DNA of 64,000 nt from Phalacrocorax aristotelis (taxonomy: Eukaryota; Chordata; Aves; Suliformes; Phalacrocoracidae). The translations under genes were made by a program, and so were the position numbers. This document shows positions 22,201-37,200 of the stretch, piece by piece. The stretch's first letter is position 1. Each line of letters opens with the position of its first letter. Location of the stretch: contig NC_134287.1 of the NCBI RefSeq assembly GCF_949628215.1, forward strand, positions 22,079,501-22,143,500, read 5' to 3'. The notes under the pieces are model-generated. The model was not told the origin of the DNA, did not search any database, and saw only the letters and a list, made by a program, of their open reading frames with translations.

Positions 22201-25200
22201 GATGCTATATTTTTGTGAGATCATCTGCACATCCTACTAAAAGAACCAGGGTGGAGGGAAAAATGAATGCACTTCATCAACATGCCGTTCATTTTAAAAC
22301 AACTTTCTCTTGTTAATGAGACACTTCTGTGATTAGGAGGGTAGGGTGTAATGGAGCAGCCAGCTGTGTGTGTGTGTTTTAATTTGATTTCTTACAGCCT
22401 TTAGGTTTTGTGGGTTTTTGTAATGATTCCTCTCTCAGTTGGTATTTCTTCCTGTAAAACAGAAAGACAGAACTATTTTAATGGTGGTATTTTATTACTT
22501 AGAGCTTTAAAAGACTAATTTTCAATGTTTTGAAAACTCAAGATGCTTAAATTTATAGAGTTGCCGTACCTTTTAGTAGGCCCAAGAAAACCCTCAGTTG
22601 CCTCTTTGTTATTCATATTCATATGTCGTTTATAAATAACCCTTATTCAGCTGTGGTTTGGTTTTGGTTTTTTTTTTTAAACAAGGCGATTTTACTTTCT
22701 TAAAAGCAAGGTTCTAAAGTGGTCAAGTGTTGTAAAACTAAGATAACGGCACCTCCTTCCCCCCAGTATTACTAGTGTACTTGTTTAGAGAAAACAAGCT
22801 ACTGAAAGACTTGGGTGACTTCTCTTGATACATTTTATGGGGTGAGGGGGAGCTCCTCATGGGGAATATACTTGGAAGTTCTTTGTGGGATTTTGGTCGG
22901 TATTCCAGAATAACCAGTCTGCCTTTCCATTGGGAAGAACCTCTTAAATCATCAGATGGTTACAGTTGACTGACCAAGACTAGTGTACTGCCTTGCAAAT
23001 CACAGTTACGTTCTAGAGTAGAGCAAAGTAATAATGAAATGAGCTTCAAAGCTGTCAATAAATCTTAGTCTTTCTAAACGCAGTTCCTCATTTTAGTTGT
23101 TGCATGCTCTAACCCTAAGATCCTTGGCTTGGTTAAAAAATGAAAGTCTGCCTATATCCAGAAATAGAAACACTGTTTTGGAAAGTTGTACCAGTAAGGG
23201 CAAGTTCCTGAAATATGAAATTACATCTGTCTGCATGTGTGAACCTCACCAGAGTGGAACATAAGTATCTGAGTAGGAAGAAAATTTACTAGAAAAGAAA
23301 ATTAATGTTAAAAGTAGAAGTCATTTAATCATTTGCCACTTGAAAGAGAATAGGTAATTGGAGTCTATTTACAGCTCTCAATTTATAGCTTTAGAGTCTC
23401 AGTTGATCCTGTTGGAGCATTGATTTACAGAAACAGAGGTGGTGCTTGGGCTCTCAGTTTTGACTTACTGTGCTGACTTGCTTCTCTATTTAGTGAGTTC
23501 ATTAAGAGCCTGTGTAGTTGGAGCAAATCAAAGCACACTGTGATACTAAAATATTCAGAGCTTCGCTACGTTTTGGTTAGTAGTGAGAACAATCACAGTA
23601 TTTTCTAACATACATTGGGGTGGACAGAGGCAGGCAGGAGAAACTGTTCAGTAGCTCTCGACGCTTGTTCATACGCTGTGTGGTTTGTGGAATAAGAATT
23701 TGAAATGCTTTTTCTTCTGTACACTGGATTGCAGGTTTCTGTTTGAAAGATTTAGATCTATTACCACTTTTTTAACCGTTAACTCTGCAGTTGTTACAGG
23801 GCTAGTGTCTTAAACAACCTTGTACTTGATACTTGATCTTCTGTCACTTGAGTAAGCTTTTAGCCTATGAACAGAAAATCACAAGTTTGAGTTAATGAGA
23901 GTATATATTTTCTTGGCAAGCTACTATATTATATAATTTCAAGGTGTGCATTTGAATGCTGAATAAAGTTAGAACCAATAATCTCAACAAGCTTGCCACT
24001 CCATACTCGGTAGCCTTGCAGGAGTTAAAAACAAAATTTAGTAGACATCAATAGCTTATTGAAGAAACACTCCTTTTTTCTCCATAATTTGCAGAAGGCT
24101 GCAAATGTCAGTCATGATGTACTGCCCCTTGAAATTAGTCAATAGAGCAAACAGCAAGAATTGCTGTGGGCAGAAAATAAGCACTGTAATCATGACATAA
24201 CTGGGGTCAATGATTTATGGATTTCAATATAGTAGTAGCTGCATATGATTGAAAATTTACTAGGTCACTAGTGCACCAAAAATTTTATTCGTGGCCTCTG
24301 GGCATCTTTTGAAATGTGCAACAAAATAAAAACCTCTGAACCTGTATTGACACTGTGTAGGCTCAGTGGATGACACACCAACCCGGTGAGTCTCATTTAA
24401 ATGCAGATGTGTCACAAACTTCGGCATCAAACCCTTCTTAAATGTATAAAATGCCTAGAAGAGCACTCTAGACAGGATTGACAGCTGCAGCCAAACTTTA
24501 AAGAGGATTATGAGAATAATCTTTTTCTCTGTGTTTTTGTTTTGGTTTGGGTATTTTTGTTTTTTAGCTGGAAGCTGAAGCTGTGCCTGAAGTATCTGAA
24601 AAATATGGAATTAGTTCTGTTCCAACGTTCTTGTTCTTTAAGGTAAGAGAAAATAGATTTAAGATAAAATGTATTCCATGTGGACTGTTAATATGTATGC
24701 TTTTTTAATACTACTAGCAGAGGAGCAGAACCTTAAGAACTTCCTCAGTGCGGAAATACATATGCATCTGATTTAAGTCTATCCAGTGGAACCTTAGAAA
24801 GTAGGTGAAATGATTCTTACACGTTATCGGCAATATATCAGCGCTTCCCTAATTGCATTGGGATTCTTACATAGTTCTTATTTTAGTTGTCATACCTTGT
24901 ATTGGGTCAGAAAATTTTCAGTAATGTTTCCTTGTCTAGCTATAGTTCTACAGCATGGCAGAACCCCAAGTAAATAATCTTTTGGTAGAAAGGACAAGTC
25001 TGTCTGGGTCACGTTTGCCTGTGATAATAAAATTCAAAGTATTTTCTTTAATAAATTCTTCTAATAGCAAATCCGCTAGCATTAACAGTAGCCTGCCAAC
25101 AGAATCGTGTGAGTCTTGGAACTGAAGACTGGCTTAAAGATCAATACACTAATCCACCCTGCATCTGAAAATCTATACTTTATATGGTGGTTTTGCTATT

Positions 25201-28200
25201 GTTTTATTACAGTACAAATTCTGAATTTAATCCTTTAACAGGAGCCTGTATTTTGGTTTCCTTAGAATTCTCAGAAGGTTGACAGATTAGATGGTGCACA
25301 TGCCCCAGAGCTGACCAAAAAAGTGCAGCGCCACGCATCCAGCAGTTCCGTTTCTGTTGGCTCTAACGACAGTGCAAAAGACGACCTTAATGTGCGTCTA
25401 AAGAAACTCATCAATGCTGCCCCTTGCATGCTGTTCATGAAAGGCTCTCCAAAAGAACCTCGCTGTGGTAAGGATTTAAGGATTTTCTGAAGTTTGTGTT
25501 CAATGTGACAGCATTTGCTTTGGGCCAGTTGTCAGATTTGCTGTTTTGGGGAGATGCATCCCAACAGTGTCTTATGTACCTAGAAGCATTAATGAAAGCA
25601 TTCTCACATTGCTTATGTGCAGCTAGAGAATTGCTATTCCATTGGTTAAATTTTGGAAATGGAATCACAGAGATTAGGGGCTTTCCGCAGAATATGTGGT
25701 GTGTGATGCTATCCTTGAGCTAGGACACCATTCCTGAGGTAGCTCAAGTGTTTATTCATGACATATTTTGTGCATCAAGTTACACATGTTGAAAATGTAA
25801 ACTAGGCTGAAGAGAATGTTTCTGTTCAGGGAATAAGAGGAATAGGCTAACACCCAGGATTCCTGTTGCCATTTGGAAAAAAGAAAATAAAACCATCCTA
25901 GCCGGTAAAATTGAAAGACCGGTAGCATCTGTTTCTGCTACAGTGGGAATGCCTTTTCTTAAACCTAGCGCTCTTAACACTTGCTCACTGTTTAGAGCAT
26001 GTGGTTCCTAGCTAACTTGAAGTGTTGATCTGTATGGAAAGCACAGGAACAAATGTTGAAACCCCAGATTTTTCAGGGCTATGAAGCTGCAGTCCTTTTG
26101 CTTGTGCAGTCGCAGGAAGTTGCATCGCAGGCCCTACTGATTTTGTAGGGCTTTCTGTGGGGAGCTGCAGGAGGTAAACAGAAGAGTAACGCTGGTGTAG
26201 GATGGAGATTGCTTGACCAAACAGCATTCTTGGCAGCTCTTGTTTGGTTATGGTTCCCTCATGTGCCAGTGTCGTTCTGGAATTGGCACCGACGCTTTCC
26301 GGGTTGTCTGCTTTGAGTGTAATCCTTGCCTGTCTTTGCTGAAGTTTATCTTCAGTTGTCAGTCTGCTTCTAACCCACCAGTCTTTTTCGACTTCTTGCA
26401 AAAGTGAACATTTAGCCTCTAGTTTCTGTGCTGTTATTCTCATACACGTTTGTTACCTAAGGCCCGTATTCCATCCTGAAAAACACAAGGAGCGAAACAG
26501 AGTGTGGAAAAACAACCATTCCTCATCTCCAGAGCTTCAGTTGGAATGGGAAAGCTGAAAAGGCCCCATTCTGGGGACAGTGGTGATGAGATATAAAATT
26601 CTAAAATTGAAGAGGGGGGAAAGGCAATGGGGAGAAAAGTTGCATTGATTTCTTTTACCTCCTTTCTTCCCCGGTTTGTTCTAGAGATGGAATGTTGCAT
26701 CTTCTACAGTTACTTAACTGCAGCAGGTGACACCACGATGACTATGGTTGGCTTCCTTTGCTTAATGCACTGCTAATGTTCCAGCCGTGGAAGATCTCAT
26801 CCTGGTTTTAAGTATTAAATTCAGTTAACAGTTTCAAGCGCAGACATCCCCATGTAGCTACTTCTTGTGCTTTCTGTTGGTGTGTCTCCAGGAAGTTTCC
26901 AAAAGAAACTGAGTGGAGAGCTATGGAAAGGGAAATGGATGAAATACTATAAAAGGACCTTAAAGAAAATTATTTTACATGTTCTGTCCATTTATCTTAC
27001 TCTGGAAGGATTCCAGTTGTTGCATTGCCATGTACTGTTAAAAGGGGGGAAAGGGAAGGATAATGATACGGGATGCATGGACTTGGTGATGTGATAATAG
27101 TGCAGGTTTGTGATACATGACCTGCCAAACAGCCTCTGTTTCGCATTGCATCTGTGAAGGCATGCTATTACAGGAGAGCTATTTATGTTGTTCCGTATAG
27201 TTCTAGTTATTGAAACTGAGGCTTGGGTCCATAGAGCAAATAAGAGTCTTTTCATTAACTTTGGGTAGTTTTGGGTCAGGACGAGGGCTTGGCAGATGAG
27301 GGCTCTGAGCGGAGCGGTGCTGCGGTGCAGCTGCTGGGTGGGCCTGTCTGGGCTGAACTACAAAGAGAAGCTTTGGACTGATACAGTGCGTGTTGGGCCG
27401 GAGAGGAGGAGAGTCTGGCTGCCAAGCGCCATTAATTGGAGGGAGTTTAGTGTAGCGCGTGCTGCCCTTTGCGAGAAGGAGGGCTTATACGTAAAAGTCA
27501 TGAAACAAGATTTGAAGGAGAAGCAGGGATTAAAGCGTATCAAACATTTGTGTCAGCCTGGGCCACGTGTTGTACAGGGTAATCCTGTCCTGGCAGGGTG
27601 AGAGGAGTCTTGCAGCTCGCTCCAGGCTGCTTCAGGTTGACAAAGCACTTGCTTATGTCTTGTGTGCAGCTTTTCCTGTTGTCTCTGCCCTCTGTACCCA
27701 AGTATACTTTCGGCTGCTTTTAAAATAGTTGCATGCCATCTTACAGTCTGTTTTTTTTTTTCAGGTGTTGCTGTAAAAGGGTTATAGAAATGAGGGGAAA
27801 TGCAGGGTCCTGTATGTACTGACGCCCAACAGAGCTTGGGACGCCTCGACTGTGTTGATATCCGCGCACACTATTTTTCTTCCTTTTCCCTTTCTAATTT
27901 CAAGGTTGCTGCTTCATTTCAATGCACTAATAGGTCCCAGAATCACTTCAGTGGAAATACTTTCAGAAATAATAGCAGATTTCAGAGTGTTGACGTTCGT
28001 TGTGCTGTTGTGTATCAGCTTGGGATTCTAGCAGTTTGTGCATAGGCATTTGCTCCTGTGAGGAGCTGATGAAGGCCCATCTGTTTACGCATAGATAATT
28101 CTGTGTGTGTGTTATGCAACAGTACAATTATAGGTGTGTGAAAGCTATGTATCGTCATAGGAATTTAAAGATAACTTTGTAGGAATGAAAATCTTGGCTT

Positions 28201-31200
28201 AGTCTGAAGCAGACTCGTGAAGTCTACCTGTAACGGAGCACTGCTCTGATCTCCTAATACAAGTACATTTGGGGTGTCCACAACTGAGGTTATTCAGATG
28301 TATGTGCTTTAAGTTTAGCTGCATTGGACGCCAGTGTGGCACTGCTGTTAGTGACCCTACCGTGCTGGCGCTGTGCGGTGTTTGGCAGGTATGTGGCAAG
28401 CTATAAGAGTAGAGCATGGTTCTTGCTGTGTCCGTGGGGAGCTCAAAGGTGTTGTGCAGGCAGTGGTGTCTCCTCTGGATTGCTTGTGTGCCCAGGGTCT
28501 CCGGAACGCCAGAGTCAGCCTCTGCCTCGGTGTGATCAGTTGACGGCACAGGCACACCGTTTCTCCTTCGGATTTCTGTGGGTGCTTGGTAGAGGGCTGG
28601 CTTTCTAAAGGGTGTCGAGCAGAATGCCGGGACGATTCTAAAGTTAAGTAGAGAAAAGACCCTTTACTGTTTCTCATGTGTTTGAATTTTTGATGGGAGA
28701 GAATTGGGAGGCTATTTAAAAAAAAAGAAAAAAGAAAACCCCAAAACACAAACCAAAGAAGAGGTTGAGGATAATTAGGTATTTCATCATCAACTCAATA
28801 TGGAAAGCAATTTAAGAGTATAACACAGATTCATTTGCATGTCTTAATGTGATAAAGCAGATATTCCTTCAAGCTTTCAGTTCTTACGGTTGATCCCTGC
28901 TACCCCATGCAAAGTGCACGGGAGGTACTTGCCTAAATAGAGGTATGTGTTAAAATCAGAAGTACTAAAATGCAGTGCAACACATGAAATCGTCTGAACT
29001 TACAGCTCTTAATTTTGCGGTTAAATACGCTGCCCGCTTTAGCCTGCTGTGACGGTTTCTGGCAGTAGTTGGGAGATGTTAGTAAGTTGGGTCCGTTAAA
29101 GTTCCTAGAATAGACAAAGCCTTCCTCAAGGTGAGGGTGATTTAACATTTTGTCAAAGATGATATGGATCTGTTACAATGGTAGTAGGAGTGATAAAAAT
29201 AGAGTTCAGTAAAAGGAGCCATGCTTGTTTAAAGGTGAAGATATTTTTGAATTGCATCTATTTTGATCCAAATGATAGACTTGCAGTCGAGCCTTTAGTG
29301 CAGTTGGCGAGTAGAGGGAACCCTATCCAGCAGTGTATTTTGGGATGATCTTGTAGTTGGTAATTTCTTCACTGGAAAAGCCAGCTAAGCATAGTGTAAA
29401 GTAAGGTATGTCCCCTCGGCTATGTGTTTACTGGCAGTTGTATGTGGTTGCTGTGTATGTTGTATTATTTCAGCAAATTTGGACTGTGGTAGTGCTTGTT
29501 TATTTGCTTCATCAATACCGTAATTTATTTCAGGTGTTTTTATTGGTGTGGAATCTGGAGTGGCATTTGTGATTGTCTAGATAACAGCTTAAAACATTTT
29601 GTTAGCAGTTTAATTATTCCTTGTAATGCATGTATGGCGTTTCTTCAGAAATTCAACCTAAATCTTTCGTTATTAAAGTAAAGCTTTTCTGGCGCTTTAT
29701 CCCTCAGCATAACACCTCCAGACTGCTACCATAACCCTTGAAAACGAAACACAACCAATCAATCTTTCTAGTTTGCATGTAACTGCCTACAGCTAAAATA
29801 AAGCGTGTTTTTTTTACCCAGTTCCTTACAGTAGAAATGAGTTAATATATTGGCGATGGAATAACCATCAGCAATCAGCCTTTAGCTGTTTACTAATGAA
29901 CTCCCAGATGTATGAAAAATTTCAGAATCTGTGTTTTACTTCAGGCTGTACATGAACTTAACACTTCGGTTGTAGAAAGAAAAGCAGCTTGGATGCCATA
30001 CATATAAATACTGCTACTTCATATCTCAATAAATTGCAGATAGTGAAAACTGCAGAAAGCTGTAGTGAAAATCCATATTTCAAAAGCTAATAGGTGGTCT
30101 TGCAAGCTGAAACCAAAGGTTATCCTTCTATGGCACTTTGATTCTTTTTCCCATTTAAAGCTGCTTTATTTTTTTTATTCCTTTATTAAAGCCTTTAAGC
30201 ATTGTCTCTCCTTTTTTTTTAAAATATTTTTATAGAGGTTTTCATTTGTCTGCACGGCATTTGTTGGAATTCTTTGAGGCAGTTGGTGGGATTGCAAGGG
30301 CATTTGAATCCAAAACAGCAAAGATACAAACCACACGTTATTATCACATTGATTTATGGACAAATTCTCATGGATCCTTTTTGCAAACCATATGATAGTG
30401 TCGTCTAGGAGGCTTCTACTTCCTTAGAAGGGATGTGCATACAAGCAACGGTGGTAGGTGCTGAAATACTTTAGGATAAAGACCATGTGTTAGAAATGAA
30501 GCAAAAATCCAAAATCTTTCAATGTGGTGTGATGTACTTGGTGTTTTTTTTTTTTTCCTGATTAGCATAATTTTCATAGCAGAGCAAGTAGGTTGTGGAG
30601 TAGCAAATCAAGGTTTGATCATCAGTCCTACAGATGAAGTTGTTGGCTTCCGTGTGTTGTAAAGTACAGCAGACCTCTTCTCTTTTGTTCTCTTACGGAG
30701 TAAATGTCTGCAGTACGCTGTGAAACATCCAGCAGGCTGATGTTTTCTCTGGAGGACGACGGTTTGTGCTTCTGCGTCAGGGTTGGGTGGAACGTCAGTC
30801 TTAAGTTTCCTTTCAGGTTACCCCATCAGAACGGACCTGGTGGCTTAAAGGACACAGCCTAGGTGTGGGTGGTGCGCGTGTGTTTTTTAAAGTGATTTTG
30901 AAGTGTTTCTGTAGAGACTGATGATGTAAAAACTGATTTGTCTTTTTTAAAAAAATCAATGTCTCATCTTAATGAGAATGGTGAATTTAAAATAGAGTAG
31001 AAGGAGAATTGCTTGAAAGTGGAATTTTTTGTGGTTTCCTTCTAGTGTAAGAAGATTTAGGTGATTATAGGCTGTAAATTCTATAATACTAAAGTTTTCA
31101 TACATAAACTTTTTACAAATAATGCGATGATTCTCTTAGGGAAAAGATGCTTTGTTACAGAAGGGAGAAACTTTTCTTCTCAGGGTGGCCACATATTAAA

Positions 31201-34200
31201 CTGAAAATCTGGATGTTTGCATTGTAACACTCAGTGCTTAATATCCTGCTGGGAGAGCGTTGTCAGAGTAGAATGTAATGAAGATCTGCCATAAAGGAAA
31301 ACAAAATATGGTATGAAAGTGTCACAAGGGTAGTGAAATAGTAAGTATTTGTGTGAACATAGAGAGTTTGAAAAAATAAAAAGGAATCTGCCTTTTACAA
31401 TTAAGCAGGAAAGGACATGCTCTTAAAGGAAGAAGGAACTTCTTAAAAAAGAAATGACCACTCAAAAGTGGCAGAATATATTATAAAAGCCAAGTTTCGA
31501 AGGTAAACTAGTGACACAGGAGTGGGTTTAAATCCTGGTTCCCACTTTGTGGGTCGGCTTCATCCATATTTGGTGTAGAAGTTCAGTAGTCGTGGCAGGG
31601 TAGAGGAAGTGATGTGCAATTAGAGGAATAAAAAGGTGGCTACTGAAGATGCTGTTCTGGTCATTGAGGAGCTTTTATTCTTTGAATGCTCAGCAGAGAA
31701 GGGCTGGAACAGACGGAATAAGGGAACGTGTTTAACTTTGCTTTAATTGTATGTTGGAACAACAGATGCTTGTGTGAAGGTTACTTATTACGTGGCCCTC
31801 TAAACAGAGAAGCACCAGGTTACCAGGCTGTCCAAATACTTTGGTTTTGTAATCCCAGTAACAAGGTTTTTGCTCCTTTATAATATTTTATGATATTGAG
31901 AGAGCAACGAATAACACACTAGCGCTGTTTTGAACTTGCTATGTAGAATTACATTTTTAAATTAATAAGGTTTAGTAAAGACATGGAAGGTTTAGTACAG
32001 ACATGGGAACGCTTTGCTTAAAATTATATGTAATCCATCTTTTTGTGTTTGCAGGTTTCAGCAAGCAAATGGTGGAGATACTGAACAAACATGGTATTTC
32101 ATTTAGCAGTTTTGATATTTTTTCTGATGAAGAAGTTCGTCAGGGGCTGAAAACATATTCTAATTGGCCAACTTATCCCCAGTTATATGTAGCTGGAGAG
32201 CTTATAGGTGGACTTGATATTGTCAAGGTTAGAAGCTGAGAAATTCTTAATCTTGTTAGTTGTCAGAAGCATGTTTGTTCCTGCATTTTACATCTGATTT
32301 TTCTTCTCCCCCATCTCCCTAGGAACTTGAGGCATCTGGAGAACTGGACACAGTCTGTCCGAAGACACAGAAGTTGGAGGACAGGTGTGATGTATTATGT
32401 CATTGTTTTAAGGGTGTTTATTTTTGACGGTTCCTGTATGTTTGTTTATATAAAGGGAAATCCCCTGTGTAAATTCCTGTTCTTTGACTTTATCAGAAGT
32501 GGGTCAAGATTTTCTTCAGTTACAGAACTCTTGCAGTCGTTTAATATGTTCTGTTTTCTATATAGCAAACATCACTTAATACAAAGCTATATTGTTCTCT
32601 ATGTGTTAATCTATACTGTTCCAGTAGGCTTTAGTTACTATATTTGTAGTTTGTTAAATTTTAATGATAGCAGGAATATATAGATTCCTTCTTGTCTCTC
32701 TTTTAAGAATTTATTCTTTAAAGATAACTGGGAAGATAATCTTTTAAACGTTAGTAGCTGTTGTCAGCTTCATCTGGCACATGCTTCATAACTATGATGT
32801 CACTGCAGAAAATATCTTGGCTTGTCTCCTCATTTTTCTCGATTACTCATGTCCTTCAGTTCCTGTTCTCTTTCACCTTGGCAATGTGAATATATGCCGC
32901 AGCAGTAGGAAGCGCGTTGCTTCCTGAATCAGATGTAATATCTAGAAACCAATTTGCCCTCCTTTAACCTTCCCATTTGAAGATTCGCTCTTGTTTGAAA
33001 TTCTGACTTGCCCCAGGCAGTCAAGCTCCAGATATCTGACAAGTCATTCTCTTTGAGAAGTTGCTAGTAGATGTGGCTTTTTTCCCCCCCTTACTTCTTC
33101 TGTGAATAGTACCATTAAGACATGCAAAGGGAGGCTGGTTTACTGAGAAGGTGGCCTGTACCTTAAAGGCAAATATGTTAGCATAGATTCCCTCTCGCTG
33201 TCTGAGGATGGTAAGGGCAAGTTTTACAGTGCTCAAGATATGACTGGTTGTGGCTCTGTTGCCTTCTCCGCACAGCGGAGAAATAATTTAATGCAGGCCA
33301 TTTTGATATGAAGATCAAGTGCACTTTTACAGCAGGGTATTTATTAATTCCTTTTTAATTTGTTCTGTGGCTGAGGTTTACCTTTTGTTACACTAGGAGG
33401 GTGACTTGGAAATTGTTTCACCAAGGCCACAAAAAACAATCACTGCCTTTTGCAGCTTGAGATTAAATTACAGATAAAGATGAGATTGTCTCAGTATGGC
33501 CTTTTAAAAACTTATTTTAGAAAGTTTGCTTTAGTCCCTTCCTTTTTGCAAACTTGCATAAGCTGCAACTTTATTGAATTTATACAGTTTTTTTGCTTTC
33601 TGTAATCTTTTGGGGGAAATGTCCTCCGCCTACCTAATGTGTTTCACTTGATTAAAATTGTTGGGACAGCTAAATGTCAATAGTTAAAGGAGCAGCAGCA
33701 ACATCTTTCAAACAGTTGTGTGAAGTTTTTATCAATTTTATCAAATTTTGATGTCGAAGTGGCCTGAAGGCAAACTGGCCTTTGCCAGCCAAGTGACAAG
33801 TAGCTTCTCGTTACCTAGTATGTTCTTCATCTTTCAGTAGGTGTTTGTTTCTTGGCTTAACATGTGGCATTTAGCTGAAGTCTGCCTTCTGTTTTCGGGT
33901 GACAACTGGGGAGTTCTACCATGACACAGACTAGTTTTTCTTTGTAGCTATCTCATACTTAACTTCTGAGCCACTGGCATCTCTTTCAAACTATTCACTC
34001 TGAGTCACTCGTAAGAAAAACCCTATAAGATAGTTACTCAAACACGCTAAGGCATAATAAAATGAAGGAATATCAGTAGTATAATCTATTTAATACTTAA
34101 TTATGATACTTTACTCAATGTTTGATCTCTTCTCATCAATTAACTGCGTCGTCTTCTCTTGAAACTACCCTTGAAAATGGACTTTGGAAATTGGCAGCTG

Positions 34201-37200
34201 GGGAACCAGCTCAGATTACTGTAGCTCACCCTTGCTGTAGCCATTAGTTTTGCTGCTGCTTTTTAACCTAGAGACAACTTGGTTGGAAAAATTCTTTTGA
34301 GGTTTACGTGTGCAAAAGGCTGCACGTAGGTTGCCAACGAAACTTCATTTAGTTTTATTTTGTAAAGACCCCAGGGTCTTCAGGTCTAGAATCGTTTCGC
34401 ATTGTAGGAGTCATGCAAAGCGACCTCTTACAGAAAGTGATCACCTGTTATGCGTTTTTTAGAGTGTAGTTTGCCCTTAGCAGGAAACTGCTGGACTGGA
34501 GTCCTTGCTAACGTTTTCTGTTGTCACAGAAAGCCTTTCCTAAAAGGAGAGGGGAAGAAGGCAGGGTGTCAGGGTTGTGTGGGTAGACCAGAGTGGACAG
34601 GGCACAATGGGGCGAAACAGACCTATTCCTGAATTTGAGTAGTGCTCACTCCGAAAGTCCACGGGTCCTGTGACTGACGGACAATAGATGTGGCTCTTAC
34701 TCTGCAAAAGATGTTCTCATGTGGAGAATGAGAAAGGCCAAGTATTCTCTTTGGTATGTGAAAAAGCAATATGTCACTAAATATAGACATTGGATTTAAA
34801 ATAGCCTAAAATAATGTTTCTCCTTACACTTATTTCTGCTCGATACTTAGAGGTCTATCTGGAAAAGTAAATTGTTCCTCTAAAAGTAACAGGGTGGTTC
34901 AGATTCATTCATTAGAGTTACTGTAAGCAATTTAAATGGATAGAGTTGCTTATAATAATGCTTTAATGCATTTGGTAAAGCTGCAAGTTCCTGTCTTTCC
35001 ACTCTTGCATTTTGTTTTCCTGACAAAACAAAGCTTGGGATAATAACCAAGCTGTTTCATGTCTCTCTTTTTTGTACCTTCTGTAGGCTTAAAATTTTGA
35101 TAAACAAAGCACCTGTGATGCTTTTTATGAAGGGAAGCAAACAGGTAAGATTAAGTGTTGCAGAATATATTGTATTAAAACAGTTTTTTAACCAGTGACT
35201 TACGTTTTTTCCTTGCTTTCCATGAAAATTAATGGTGCTGGGAAGTTAGTTACTTGTTTTTTTTATTTGGGGCTTCTATAAGCCATAGACGAGCAGTCCC
35301 CATTTTACCTGATGGATATATAGTGCTAAAACGCTGATAGCTGTGTTACAGTAAAATGGGGGAATTTGATGCCCTGCAGCGACGCGTGTCAAGTGATCCC
35401 CAATTCAGGAGTGAATGGAAGAACTGTGCGTGTCCTTCTGGTCTTAGTTATTGATTGTCTTTACAGATAATGGATTTTCTTCCGACGTTCTGAGTGCTTG
35501 CCCCTCATGGCTGTCCTACTTGAGGCTCATGCTTTGAGTGTTGCCCAAAACTTTATCTCTGGATGCACGTTTCTTAGTTTCCCTCCTTTTTAACTTCTCT
35601 GACTTTATTATGCCTTCACAACTGCATTTAAAAAAAGCTGCTAGATGTTTTAAAGGCTAAAGCATAATGCCACATACCGTAAATGATCCACTCGCTTTTT
35701 CCCTCACGTGCATGGAATGGTCTATGCCCGGTGTCTTTAAGCTGCACTTAATTATCTTGCTTACTGAAATAAAGGTAGTGACTGAAGACGGACAACTGCT
35801 AACAGTTAAGATTAAAATAATAACAAATGACTAAACCAAAAGGTCAGTCTGTTGCTTTGTGTCGCATACGCAGAGTAACCAGGGGATAAATTATTCCCTT
35901 TTGAACAGCAGGGCACTGCAATTCTTCTTGTCAAAATTACTTGAACGGCACCTAACTCAGGCTCTCCGTGGGAGTGGCGTACCCTGAGCAATAATTGTAG
36001 TTAGCGGTGCATGGTATGAGAGTCATTTATACAGTATTTTTTCAGAAGGGTACAGAGGTGGGGACTAAGCTCGTTCATGTGACTCGTCTTTCCATTTCAT
36101 TTTCTCATTTGTTCCCTCGGCCTTCTCGGGATATTAACAACAGATACTTCTGGGACTGTTACAGGCTGTTTTTCTAAGCCATTTCATAGGCACTGGAACC
36201 CTGTGGGTTGTGCTGACTCACTGAAGCAGTGGCGATGAGCTAGTTGGGCTTAGGTCTTCCAAACAGATGCTCTTCTATCTCCTTTAAAACCTGTGTCTTG
36301 GCTACGGAAAGCAAGAGTTTGGGCAGGTTGCTTGACATGTTTTCATTTTGCTTGAGCTACTGGTGGAGTGAAATCACTAATAAAAAGGGGTAGCCTGGAT
36401 TCAATGTTCACTGTCTGAAAAATGGTGGGTGTGCTATGTCCTTACACTGTCAGCATGAAGAGTTTGCAGTAGATGCTTTCAATTATTAATTTCAGTTGGG
36501 AGTTGCTGTACTGCAACCCATTTATCAGTTGACCCTAGGTTGCCTCTCTGCAGAACGGGAAGTAGAGGGTCTCAAAATAAAACACATGTATTGTACAAAT
36601 GCATATAAGCTTTTTATACCCAACATACTCATAGCGTTGGCTCTTTGAATGTTCAGAAAATAATCAAGCCTAACTAGTTTTCAAGATAGTGTTGCCAAAG
36701 CTGGGAAACAGATTCACCTTGTATTGTTTCACACTGCAACTGGAGGAAGTGTTTGATGTTCTCAGTGTTTTCATTTATTTCAGCAGTGTATGCAGAGAGA
36801 GAGACATTCAGTACAGTTCAAAGAATATAAAGAAAGAAGGGGGATTAGCAGTATTGCTCATCCAGTAAGGTCATCACTAGCAGTAAATTGGCGATAGCTT
36901 TAGTGTAGCTTGGGGACTCGGAATTTTGTGGATCAGATGTCGCAGATGTATGTTTTAACGTTCATGTGTTTTGCATTCTAGACGGCAAAGTGTGGATTCA
37001 GCAAGCAAATTCTAGAAATCCTAAATAATACTGGGTATGTAAATGTGTGTGTCTTATAGAATTTGGGGAGCCAGTTGTGTGTTAAAAACTACACTTTATA
37101 AATAATGAGTGTGGAAATTATTAGTGGAAGACTTCCCCAAACGTGATTTTTCTTTCGTTTAAGAGTATTTTAAAGTGTCCTTATGTAAAAGCCCATGGTG

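Noticed and set aside
26012-26443. 143-codon antisense frame in GLRX3 intron 4
   Set aside because: No recognisable domain, no promoter or poly(A) context; expected by chance in 64 kb.
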